A stretch of 64,000 nt of DNA, taken from NCBI GenBank assembly GCA_001516025.1, contig LOEU01000014.1:124001-188000 (forward strand), in the 5' to 3' direction. A program made the position numbers and the translations under genes. Positions 1 through 7,285 of this stretch are shown here, piece by piece. How positions within the stretch are numbered: the first letter of the stretch is position 1; each line of letters starts with the position of its first letter. Under the pieces are notes generated by a model, which saw only the letters and a list, made by a program, of their open reading frames with translations, did no database searches and was not told the DNA's origin. Source of the stretch: a bacterium BRH_c32 (lineage in GTDB: Bacteria; Bacteroidota; Ignavibacteria; Ignavibacteriales; Melioribacteraceae).

Positions 1-1884
1 TAAGCGTATAATTATGCTGAAAGATTCTACATCGTTTTTATAGTCAAAAATTGGTGTAACTATTACTTTTGATTGAACTAAATCTCCATTATTCTTCTTT
101 AGAGAAATTTCGACATGAGTAGTGCGTGTAATATTAGCATAAAATATATCTTTATTTACTCTTGCACGTTCAGAATCCCCTACCAGACTCAAGAAAGGTC
201 GTTTTTCCAAATCCTTCTTTGAATAACCAAGTTTCTTAGTTACTAATTCATTTGCTGTAATAATAAATCCATCACTATCCGTAACTAATAATAATTCATT
301 ACAATTTTCATATAGTGCTTTGTATATCGTGTTCTTTTTTTCTGATTCAATGGCTTCGGTAATATCTCGAATAATATTAAGATGTGTTTTCGTTCCATTA
401 AATTCGATTTCGGATGAGCTCATTTCGACAAAAATAGTACTATTGTCTTTTCGTTTCTGACGCCATGGACCTCTAAATTTTGTTGAATCCGGTTTTTTAT
501 CCTTCTCACTTAGAAGCGTTTGGATATCTTCCGCTGAATAAAGATCAGTTAAATCCAAATTTATAAATTCATTCCTACTATAACCATACAACTTTAATGC
601 GGCATCACTCACTTCTCTAAACTTTAGGTTCTCTAAATCATATACAAATATTGGTTCAGGATTGTTTTTTATTAAATAATCGGTATATTTTGCTTTTTTC
701 TCTAATTTCTGAATTTCACTGTCTTTCTTAGAAAATAATATCTGAATCCCATCCGGTTTATTATCGAAATCTAAAATCCCGACTATTTTAACCTCTAAGA
801 GATAATTATTCCTACCTGTGAAATTATATTCCAATATTTTTTCACTATTATAATTCGCTATTTTTTTATATTCAGCAATTGCGTTTAACAGTGGAGCAGA
901 AAAAACTTCAAATATGCTTTGCCCGATAATTTTTCTATTCAGATTAAGCTCAAATAAGCGATCAAATTCAATTGAAGTATTTATTACAGAATCTTCTTCA
1001 TCAATAATTACTATTGGAACAGCTAAATTCCTTATATACTCAGTGGATTTAGATTCGTCTAAATTTTCAGTTTCATTTTTTCCTATTGAAGAATATATAT
1101 ACGCCAATACATTATTATCAATATCGAGTATTGGGAATGCCATTAATAGCTGATTGAAGCCTTTCTCTTTAAGAGTTGGTATTGCAAGACTATCAATCAA
1201 AACCATCGTTTTTGAATGATTGATTATTTTTTCGCTATAAATAAATGTATCTAAAAGTATATCAGGCAGGTTTATATTTTCAGAAGAAGCTTTATTCTTT
1301 TTAGTACCATCATTGATCAAATCCCAGAAATAATTATTTGCAATTAATAACTTACCTTCATTATCTCTTATAATAAATATTGAACTTAGCTGATTAGTCT
1401 CTTTCTCTATCTTTTTCCTTTCAATAAAAGAAAATGGATAAACACTTTTAATTCGATCAATTATTTTTTTCAGCGAAGGGTTATTTATAAAACTATTTAT
1501 TTCATTCTGTGGAATTATGATTTTTTTTACATCAAATTCTTTTGTTACAGTTGATTCTGCTCTTTTTATTTTGACACTGATATAGGCATTATTCTCACTT
1601 TTCATCTGATTAAATGAAAATTCATATATACCATCGCCAATTTTAATTTCAAATTTTATTTCAGAATCTGTTTCCAAAGAAGCAAAAAAAGAAGATTCTA
1701 TTTTATCTAAATTTAAATTCCCTCTAAACTGTTTAGAACTAAAGAACGAACTTAGAACTGATAACCCGAGTAATTCTCTGGCATTTTTGTTCTGTGCTAT
1801 CAGAGCACCTTTCCTGTCAAGAATTAAGATAAGCTCTTCAGTATCTTTAAGTTCAAATGCGCTATTTAATTCGTTCTTCGCCAT
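1..1884 (-). CDS. Multi-PAS sensor protein, C-terminal end outside window
   Basis: An open frame runs from ATG at 1884 to the left edge, giving 628 codons without a stop, so the C-terminal output domain is not visible. The protein is soluble, with no signal peptide or membrane segment, and is built from serial PAS-like sensor domains. The clearest are at about residues 408-510 (PEPIFVYD, then YGYSRNEF and RDITEA) and 520-628 (LLLVTDSDGFIITANE, then LGYSKKDL). Two or three weaker copies lie upstream, one starting at about residue 12. Such proteins usually end in a histidine kinase or a GGDEF/EAL module. It starts 3 bases after the fibronectin lipoprotein stop, so it is probably the last visible gene of the polysaccharide operon and a candidate sensor for it. 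Its identity as a kinase or cyclase is unknown. Confidence 0.8.
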   Translation of the reverse strand, partial: MAKNELNSAFELKDTEELILILDRKGALIAQNKNARELLGLSVLSSFFSSKQFRGNLNLDKIESSFFASLETDSEIKFEIKIGDGIYEFSFNQMKSENNAYISVKIKRAESTVTKEFDVKKIIIPQNEINSFINNPSLKKIIDRIKSVYPFSFIERKKIEKETNQLSSIFIIRDNEGKLLIANNYFWDLINDGTKKNKASSENINLPDILLDTFIYSEKIINHSKTMVLIDSLAIPTLKEKGFNQLLMAFPILDIDNNVLAYIYSSIGKNETENLDESKSTEYIRNLAVPIVIIDEEDSVINTSIEFDRLFELNLNRKIIGQSIFEVFSAPLLNAIAEYKKIANYNSEKILEYNFTGRNNYLLEVKIVGILDFDNKPDGIQILFSKKDSEIQKLEKKAKYTDYLIKNNPEPIFVYDLENLKFREVSDAALKLYGYSRNEFINLDLTDLYSAEDIQTLLSEKDKKPDSTKFRGPWRQKRKDNSTIFVEMSSSEIEFNGTKTHLNIIRDITEAIESEKKNTIYKALYENCNELLLVTDSDGFIITANELVTKKLGYSKKDLEKRPFLSLVGDSERARVNKDIFYANITRTTHVEISLKKNNGDLVQSKVIVTPIFDYKNDVESFSIIIRL

Positions 1885-1887
1885 AGT

Positions 1888-3123
1888 TTAATTTGGTATC
1901 GGTATTTGTGCTGTATTTGAATATTGCGAAAATGTTCTATCAGTTAGAATATACCTAATCCTATAATAATATGTATTACCTTTTTCTATCGTATTATCGG
2001 TAAATTGAGTTACATCAGAAGTAGTGGAACCAATTACTTTGAAAGCTCCTTCAGAACCTGTTTTTCGTTCTATCGAGACACCTCTTTCCAAAGTTGTAAC
2101 ATCAGACCATTTTAATAGTGTTGTAAAAGTCTGTGCATTATAACTTACTATAAGATCTTTCGGATTAGGAACATCGGTATAATAAGTAGAAACAGATATT
2201 TCGTTTGAATAACCACTTACCCCCGATGCTGTGTAATATGCAATCCTATATTTATAAGTCAATGAAGGTTGAACTGAAGTATCAAAATATTCAGTTGTGT
2301 TTGGAGCTGCATTTGGTGAAAGTCGAGACCACTGTCCAAGAGAATTTTGCCTCTCTATTATGAACCCTAATTCATTCGGCACAAAATCATTCCAAGTAAG
2401 TCTTATTGAAGAAGCACCAATAGCTTCAGCTTGTAAATTCCAAATACCACCGGGAACACTTGATGTTGATACTTCATTACTAAACCCCGAAGCTCCGGAA
2501 TTATTTGTTGCTCTTACTTTATATGAGTAATCAATATATGCTGAAAGTCCTTCGTCGTTCGTACTAATTATATTTTTTGGAAGGGTTTTTACAATTCTAT
2601 AATTACCTTCCAAACCATCTTTTCTCCAGACTTCATAATTTGTTTCATTACTCGAACTATCATCCCATAGAAGATTTATTGCATAATCATTAATTCGCGT
2701 TAATACTAAATTCCCGGGAGCTTTAGGTGGGGATTCTTTAACAAATATATTTTCCTGCACTTTGCTTACTTTCAGCTTTCCTGCTTTATTATAAACAATC
2801 ACATAATATTTTATTCTTTTAAAAAGCGATGTAGAATCAACATTTAAATATAAATTAGGATTTGTTCCATCAGTATTTTGAGTAACTTTTTGAATAAATA
2901 CATCATTTAGGAATATTTCATAATGTGTTAATCCGCCGCCATTCGCTCCATCAGTAGCACTATATTCAATCTTATTTTTACCAACTACAACGGTATCGCC
3001 GGTAATTGGTTTCTTTAACTCAATTGTTGGCGCCGATGATGATGTAGATGTATTATCAGTTATTGTTTCCACACAACCAATAATAATGACGCTTAGAAAT
3101 AATGTTATGAATACTTTTTTCAT
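1888..3123 (-). CDS. Lipoprotein with three fibronectin type III domains
   Basis: A 411-residue secreted lipoprotein. I chose the internal ATG at 3123 because it begins a lipoprotein signal (MKKVFITLF, lipobox ending IIGC). A longer TTG-started frame to 3210 would put 29 unrelated residues before the signal. An Ig-like region at about residues 30-125 is followed by three FnIII-like repeats at about 134-220, 223-312 and 316-411, each with the typical W and Y-x-Y-x-V/I-R pattern (for example YSYKVRATNNSG). FnIII domains in secreted bacterial proteins bind or space carbohydrate-active modules, but no catalytic module is present here. It sits between the deacetylase-like protein and the PAS sensor, so a role in holding or detecting the exported polysaccharide at the cell surface is an inference. 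Confidence 0.8.
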   Translation of the reverse strand: MKKVFITLFLSVIIIGCVETITDNTSTSSSAPTIELKKPITGDTVVVGKNKIEYSATDGANGGGLTHYEIFLNDVFIQKVTQNTDGTNPNLYLNVDSTSLFKRIKYYVIVYNKAGKLKVSKVQENIFVKESPPKAPGNLVLTRINDYAINLLWDDSSSNETNYEVWRKDGLEGNYRIVKTLPKNIISTNDEGLSAYIDYSYKVRATNNSGASGFSNEVSTSSVPGGIWNLQAEAIGASSIRLTWNDFVPNELGFIIERQNSLGQWSRLSPNAAPNTTEYFDTSVQPSLTYKYRIAYYTASGVSGYSNEISVSTYYTDVPNPKDLIVSYNAQTFTTLLKWSDVTTLERGVSIERKTGSEGAFKVIGSTTSDVTQFTDNTIEKGNTYYYRIRYILTDRTFSQYSNTAQIPIPN

Positions 3124-3210
3124 ATATCTGTTTGCTAATGAGAAAAATAATATATTATGAGAAACAATATATAAATTTTTAAATAATTTCGGTCGGTTAG
3201 ATTTTAACAA

Positions 3211-5103
3211 TTACACATTGTCGAAATCTATGAGAAGTGCTCTAGTCTCATGTGGTTCCATTTTATCTAAATAAAAGAATATAGTTTGCCCTTCATCCTT
3301 TAATTCATATTTTGGGATTTTAGTATTAATTATATCAGCCGTAACCTCAACATTCTTAATTTTTTTATTTATGTGAACTTCTATCACAACATCTCTGGTA
3401 ACCTTATCCGAAGGATTATTCAATTCAACTGAAATTCTACGCTTGCTTCTAGTCTCATATCTTACCTCCACCACATTACGTCTAAACCACCAAGCTTTTA
3501 GATCTTCTAATGAAGTAACCCAAATATTTTTTTTCTTTAAGTATTTTAGAATGTCTTGAAGAACACCTACATATTGTGGCTGCAATTGATATTCAGTATG
3601 TACTTTTAAGACATATAGCCCACCTTCAAATTGAACTCTATCAATATCTTCTTCATAAGTATATTGCTGAAACTTAGGATCAGTCAAATCATAATTTTTT
3701 ATAATATCTATATCATCACGGGCGGTTTTGGTAATTATAATCAATGGTTTACCGTCCATTATCTTCACTTCCGGAACTGACCTATCAGTAAGCGAATCTG
3801 TAACCAAAAAATCAAATCCATTTTGAGATAATACTTGAACAGTATTATCATCATAGTAACCATATAATGGCATAATTGCTTTTATATCCGTACCGGTAGC
3901 TTTGTTTAAGGAATCTTTAGTTACCATAATAGTCTGTTCTTGAATCTCTTTAGAGAATAAACTATTTACCGTATCTTCGGGGGAGGAAATAAAACCAATA
4001 TCGGTAATTGTACCAATACCTCCTACCCTGCTTAAGCTCTTAATAAGTGCTTTGTTTTCCGCTGCATCCTCAGGAGACACAAAAAATGTTACAGGCATTG
4101 TCTTCTGTCTTATAGAAGGTAAAATATTATTAATATTATATATATTATCGCCGAGTGTTGGGATAATAATTGCAGCTGATTCATAGGGAGTAGGCCAATC
4201 TTTTACATAAGCAGTAGGATTATAAGTCAACCAATTCAACGAATTATTAAATAAACGTTCGAAATAGATAAAGTCTTTTTGAATTCCAAGAACTGAATTA
4301 ATTTCAAAACCATACCATACAAATCTTCCCTTACCATAACTTCCATAAGCTATTCCTGCACTTCTATTAATCTGCTCTCTGACGAGACCGGCTTCTTTTC
4401 TAAAATCAAACCAAAAACTTACTTGGACTGTTCTTGGTTCTAATACCTCTGCATATATTGGTCTATCCCACGTAGCAATTTTTAGTGTATATCCGCTTGG
4501 TATCCCTGCCGTTATAGGTAAATTACCCCTAAGTGTATGAATCTTAAAAGTTTCTTCCGGTTTAATCTCTTTATTAAATTTTATACCAAAGATTTCAGTG
4601 AAGAAATCCCAACCTCTCCATTTACCTTCATCAGAAAATGTTGCGGGACCGCCTGTTACGAAAAGACTTCCCCCATTTTCAATATATTTTTTAATTTTTA
4701 TTAACTGTTTATCGCTTAGAGATTTCGTGCCGGGCAATACAAGAATTTTATACTCCATAAAATTCCCGACTTCAATATCTGCATCATAAATAATGTCATA
4801 TTTATATTTGGCATTCGAAACAAATTTTTTCCATGTATCCACATTATCTTGAAGCCACGTACTTCCCGGATCAAGCATTCTTTCAGTATATTTGGAATAA
4901 AGAATAGCAACTTTATATTGCTTCTCTTTATATAGAACTTCTAAATTCTTTTTAGACGGGATAATCTCATCCACTTCGTATTTTCCGTAGATATTACGAA
5001 CAACTAAAAGAAATATTAATATACCTGAAATTAGCAGGACTAATCCCGATAAAAATATTATCAAGTAATTAACTCGAAGCCCTTTTGTTTCGCCTACCGC
5101 CAT
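3211..5103 (-). CDS. Membrane-anchored amidotransferase-like/NodB-like protein, probably a non-catalytic deacetylase
   Basis: A 630-residue protein with one N-terminal membrane segment (about 12-36) and a large periplasmic part. Residues 55-300 look like a class I amidotransferase/beta-galactosidase-trimerisation fold (VAILYS, YKILVLPGT, YIENGGSLFVTGG, GKGRFVWYGFE). Residues 308-530 resemble a NodB polysaccharide deacetylase barrel (AAIIIPTLGDN, then MPVTFFVSPEDA), followed by a beta-rich tail. The normal TFDDG metal and base motif is PTLGD here and no HxxxH motif is visible, so deacetylase activity is doubtful. The gene overlaps the end of the small membrane-protein gene by 10 bases. It occupies the place that PgaB or IcaB holds in other synthase-dependent polysaccharide operons. 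The function is unproven. Confidence 0.7.
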   Translation of the reverse strand: MAVGETKGLRVNYLIIFLSGLVLLISGILIFLLVVRNIYGKYEVDEIIPSKKNLEVLYKEKQYKVAILYSKYTERMLDPGSTWLQDNVDTWKKFVSNAKYKYDIIYDADIEVGNFMEYKILVLPGTKSLSDKQLIKIKKYIENGGSLFVTGGPATFSDEGKWRGWDFFTEIFGIKFNKEIKPEETFKIHTLRGNLPITAGIPSGYTLKIATWDRPIYAEVLEPRTVQVSFWFDFRKEAGLVREQINRSAGIAYGSYGKGRFVWYGFEINSVLGIQKDFIYFERLFNNSLNWLTYNPTAYVKDWPTPYESAAIIIPTLGDNIYNINNILPSIRQKTMPVTFFVSPEDAAENKALIKSLSRVGGIGTITDIGFISSPEDTVNSLFSKEIQEQTIMVTKDSLNKATGTDIKAIMPLYGYYDDNTVQVLSQNGFDFLVTDSLTDRSVPEVKIMDGKPLIIITKTARDDIDIIKNYDLTDPKFQQYTYEEDIDRVQFEGGLYVLKVHTEYQLQPQYVGVLQDILKYLKKKNIWVTSLEDLKAWWFRRNVVEVRYETRSKRRISVELNNPSDKVTRDVVIEVHINKKIKNVEVTADIINTKIPKYELKDEGQTIFFYLDKMEPHETRALLIDFDNV

Positions 5104-5588
5104 CTTAATTTATCTTCGTTTGTTTTTTCTTTTTTCTGTGTGTCAACATAACCCTCAGAAGTATATCGTTGAAATTTCTTCTTTGGAACATATTTTTCGC
5201 CTTCTGAAGTAATTGTAGCTCTCGATGGTTTCTGATAATATTGTTGTTCAGAAGTACTAACAAAAGTTGGACGTAATTCCGGAGCCTGCTGCTGTGGAGC
5301 TTGATTATAAACAGGTGCCTGTCTGCCTCTTGTTTCTCGAGTTTCTCTAGTTTCCCTAGTTGTATAGCCCTCGTCAGCGAAAGTTCTTCTAACCTCCTCT
5401 TGATAACCCTCTGAGGTTAATCCCATTGGAGTTATTAACTCGCCCGGAACAACTGCCGGCTGCGGCGCATCAGCTGTTAATCCGCGCCTTTCTCTCACTT
5501 TATAAAGTATATATGCACCTACCGCTAAAATAAAAGTCGATATTGTAGCGACTAAGATTATGAGTGATAAAATCGGTATTAATTCCAT
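5094..5588 (-). CDS. Small single-pass membrane protein with charged, low-complexity tail
   Basis: A 164-residue protein with a single N-terminal membrane helix (about 5-30, LSLIILVATISTFILAVGAY), then a Pro/Gln/Arg/Thr-rich, probably disordered tail. The tail carries a threefold Arg-Glu-Thr repeat near residue 80 and four copies of a T-S-E-G-Y/E element. I do not recognise a family. It lies between the glycosyltransferase, 22 bases upstream, and the deacetylase-like gene, which it overlaps. This resembles the position of PgaD or IcaD, small membrane partners of the synthase. A partner or scaffold role is an inference from position only. Confidence 0.65.
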   Translation of the reverse strand: MELIPILSLIILVATISTFILAVGAYILYKVRERRGLTADAPQPAVVPGELITPMGLTSEGYQEEVRRTFADEGYTTRETRETRETRGRQAPVYNQAPQQQAPELRPTFVSTSEQQYYQKPSRATITSEGEKYVPKKKFQRYTSEGYVDTQKKEKTNEDKLRWR

Positions 5589-5610
5589 AATAACCCCTTA
5601 AATTCTTAAA

Positions 5611-7041
5611 CTATTTTTTTGCTCCGGCAGTAGCAGGTGCCGGTTCTTGCACCATTCCGGTTCTTTCTAATTTGCCCCAAGTCATCTTAAAACCTAAAAA
5701 TTCTTCTACTGTTGCCATTGCTTTTGTAATATCAATAACTAAAATAAATACCATTCTATATATAATTGCATAAGGCACTAATCTAAATTCTTCTTTTTCG
5801 ACCGCGATGCAATATACTGCTGCCATCATATCAAGAACGGCAATTCCAACCCACCATAAAAACAAAATACTCGACATTCCATAAAATAATGCAACAATTA
5901 TAAAGAATAGATTTACAAAGATATTCATTGCAGGCCAGAATAAACCTTCATAAAACATCGACCACAATATTATTGTGTTATTAAAGTTAAGAGTAGGATT
6001 GTACAAATGATTTTTATGTTTTCTAATTGCTTGTAAAATCCCTCTTGTCCATCTATAACGCTGCTTTAATAACTGATTTAGCTTAACCGGAGCTTCTGTA
6101 TAAGCTATTGCTAATGGTTCGTATATTATTCTCCATCCTTTAGCTAAAATTTTCAATGTAACATCACAATCCTCTGCGAATGTATCGCTAGAGTAAAAAC
6201 CGGCATCCTTTAATGCGGTTTTCCTAAATACTCCAATTGGGCCCGGAATAATATTTACCATTTTTAGGAATCCTTGTGCACTTCTTGCCATATTAAGACC
6301 TTCAATGTATTCAAGTGCTTGCAAGTCAGTTAGCATTCTTTTTCTGTTTTCTATTTTTACATTCCCTGCAACTGCTCCTACTGAAGGATCAACGAAATGC
6401 CTTAAAGCCATCTTTAAAGAATTTGGATGTAACTGTGAATCTCCATCCATACATAAAACAAAATTTGCTTCTGAATATTGAATCCCTGCATTCAATGCTT
6501 TCGCCTTACCGCCATTCGCTTTATTTATTAAGGAGACTTTAACTAAAGAATTTTTCCCTTTATGATATCCCACTAATGTCTCAGCTACTTGTGCTGTCTG
6601 ATCCTTAGAACCATCATTTATTATTATAATTTCATAGTTTGGATAGTTCATTTCTAATAGTGATTCGACAGAGTACCTTACGACTTTTTCTTCGTTAAAT
6701 ACAGGTACTAATATCGATATAAATGGAGTATATGAATCTATTCTTTGAACAGAGTATTTTGTTAAATAGAAATATGCCATAAACATTGTTGTAAAATATT
6801 TTATTAGCAATATGAATAGAAATATTACTAACGATACAATTGAAGCATAAACGAAGAGACCGCTAAGTGTTAGAATTGTTAAAGGAAGGGTAAATACAAT
6901 TATTAATATGAAAATTACAGATAGTACTCCGGAGATAAGAACTACTCTTAACATTTCATGAGCTTTATCTTTTTTAGGTTGCTTTAATTCCCTATTGTCT
7001 AAAGCTATCTGATATTTAGTATTTTTATTTTTTTGGTCCAT
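5611..7041 (-). CDS. Processive family 2 glycosyltransferase, PgaC/BcsA-like polysaccharide synthase
   Basis: A 476-residue inner-membrane GT2 synthase. Two membrane helices (about 30-90) precede the cytoplasmic catalytic domain (about 105-350), and further helices follow (about 355-440). The motifs of processive synthases are intact: ILVPVFNEE, the DGD metal motif at about 199-201, TFAED at about 287-291 and QRYRW at about 327-331. It should polymerise a beta-linked polysaccharide from a UDP-sugar and pass it through its own channel. The substrate cannot be read from the sequence, but PgaC/IcaA (poly-N-acetylglucosamine) is the nearest type I recognise. There is no C-terminal PilZ domain, so c-di-GMP control of the BcsA kind is not expected. 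A sigma-54-type promoter lies 26 bases upstream of the start codon. Confidence 0.88.
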   Translation of the reverse strand: MDQKNKNTKYQIALDNRELKQPKKDKAHEMLRVVLISGVLSVIFILIIVFTLPLTILTLSGLFVYASIVSLVIFLFILLIKYFTTMFMAYFYLTKYSVQRIDSYTPFISILVPVFNEEKVVRYSVESLLEMNYPNYEIIIINDGSKDQTAQVAETLVGYHKGKNSLVKVSLINKANGGKAKALNAGIQYSEANFVLCMDGDSQLHPNSLKMALRHFVDPSVGAVAGNVKIENRKRMLTDLQALEYIEGLNMARSAQGFLKMVNIIPGPIGVFRKTALKDAGFYSSDTFAEDCDVTLKILAKGWRIIYEPLAIAYTEAPVKLNQLLKQRYRWTRGILQAIRKHKNHLYNPTLNFNNTIILWSMFYEGLFWPAMNIFVNLFFIIVALFYGMSSILFLWWVGIAVLDMMAAVYCIAVEKEEFRLVPYAIIYRMVFILVIDITKAMATVEEFLGFKMTWGKLERTGMVQEPAPATAGAKK

Positions 7042-7066
7042 TTCTAAATTCTTTTAATAAAGAGAG

Positions 7067-7085
7067 AATACAATTAACGTGCCAC
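7067..7085 (-). promoter_or_regulatory. Sigma-54-type -24/-12 promoter of the glycosyltransferase gene
   Basis: On the minus strand the site reads GTGGCACGTTAATTGTATT. The -24 element TGGCACG is a full match to the sigma-54 consensus. The GG lies exactly ten bases before the -12 dinucleotide, which is GT instead of GC. The expected transcript start is near 7059, leaving a leader of about 18 bases before the ATG at 7041. A near-identical site (16 of 19 bases) precedes the ATPase gene at 11545-11563, which makes chance unlikely. Confidence 0.7.
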
Positions 7086-7208
7086 TAAATAATGTTCGTT
7101 TTTAACAATTATTCAAATAATACATCAAATTAAAATACCAATATGAGACAGTCACTATAGAAAGAGACAAATTAACCACAATTTATATATAAATATAAAA
7201 TCTTTTTT

Positions 7209-7231
7209 AACTTATTGCAAGCTAATAAGTT
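7209..7231. repeat. Inverted repeat in the 244-base gap between export protein and synthase genes
   Basis: Perfect 8-base arms (AACTTATT and AATAAGTT) flank a 7-base loop. On the minus strand the hairpin is followed by A's and not T's, so it is not a normal terminator. It lies 55 bases after the stop of the TPR/barrel gene and 124 bases upstream of the sigma-54-type site. That distance would suit an activator binding site or an mRNA end-protecting hairpin. The rest of the gap (7086-7285) is AT-rich with no gene that I can see. Confidence 0.3.
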
Positions 7232-7285
7232 AATCGTTTTCCTTAAAGTTCATTGCTAAGGAAACAGCATAAGAGTCTATATTTA

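Noticed and set aside
2297..2530. Open frames opposite known genes (for example plus strand at 914-1153, 2297-2530 and 9711-10064)
   Set aside because: They are mirror frames of well-supported genes, without ribosome sites or protein-like features.
3124..3210. N-terminal extension of the FnIII lipoprotein from a TTG at 3210
   Set aside because: The extra 29 residues precede a clear lipoprotein signal peptide that starts at the ATG at 3123.
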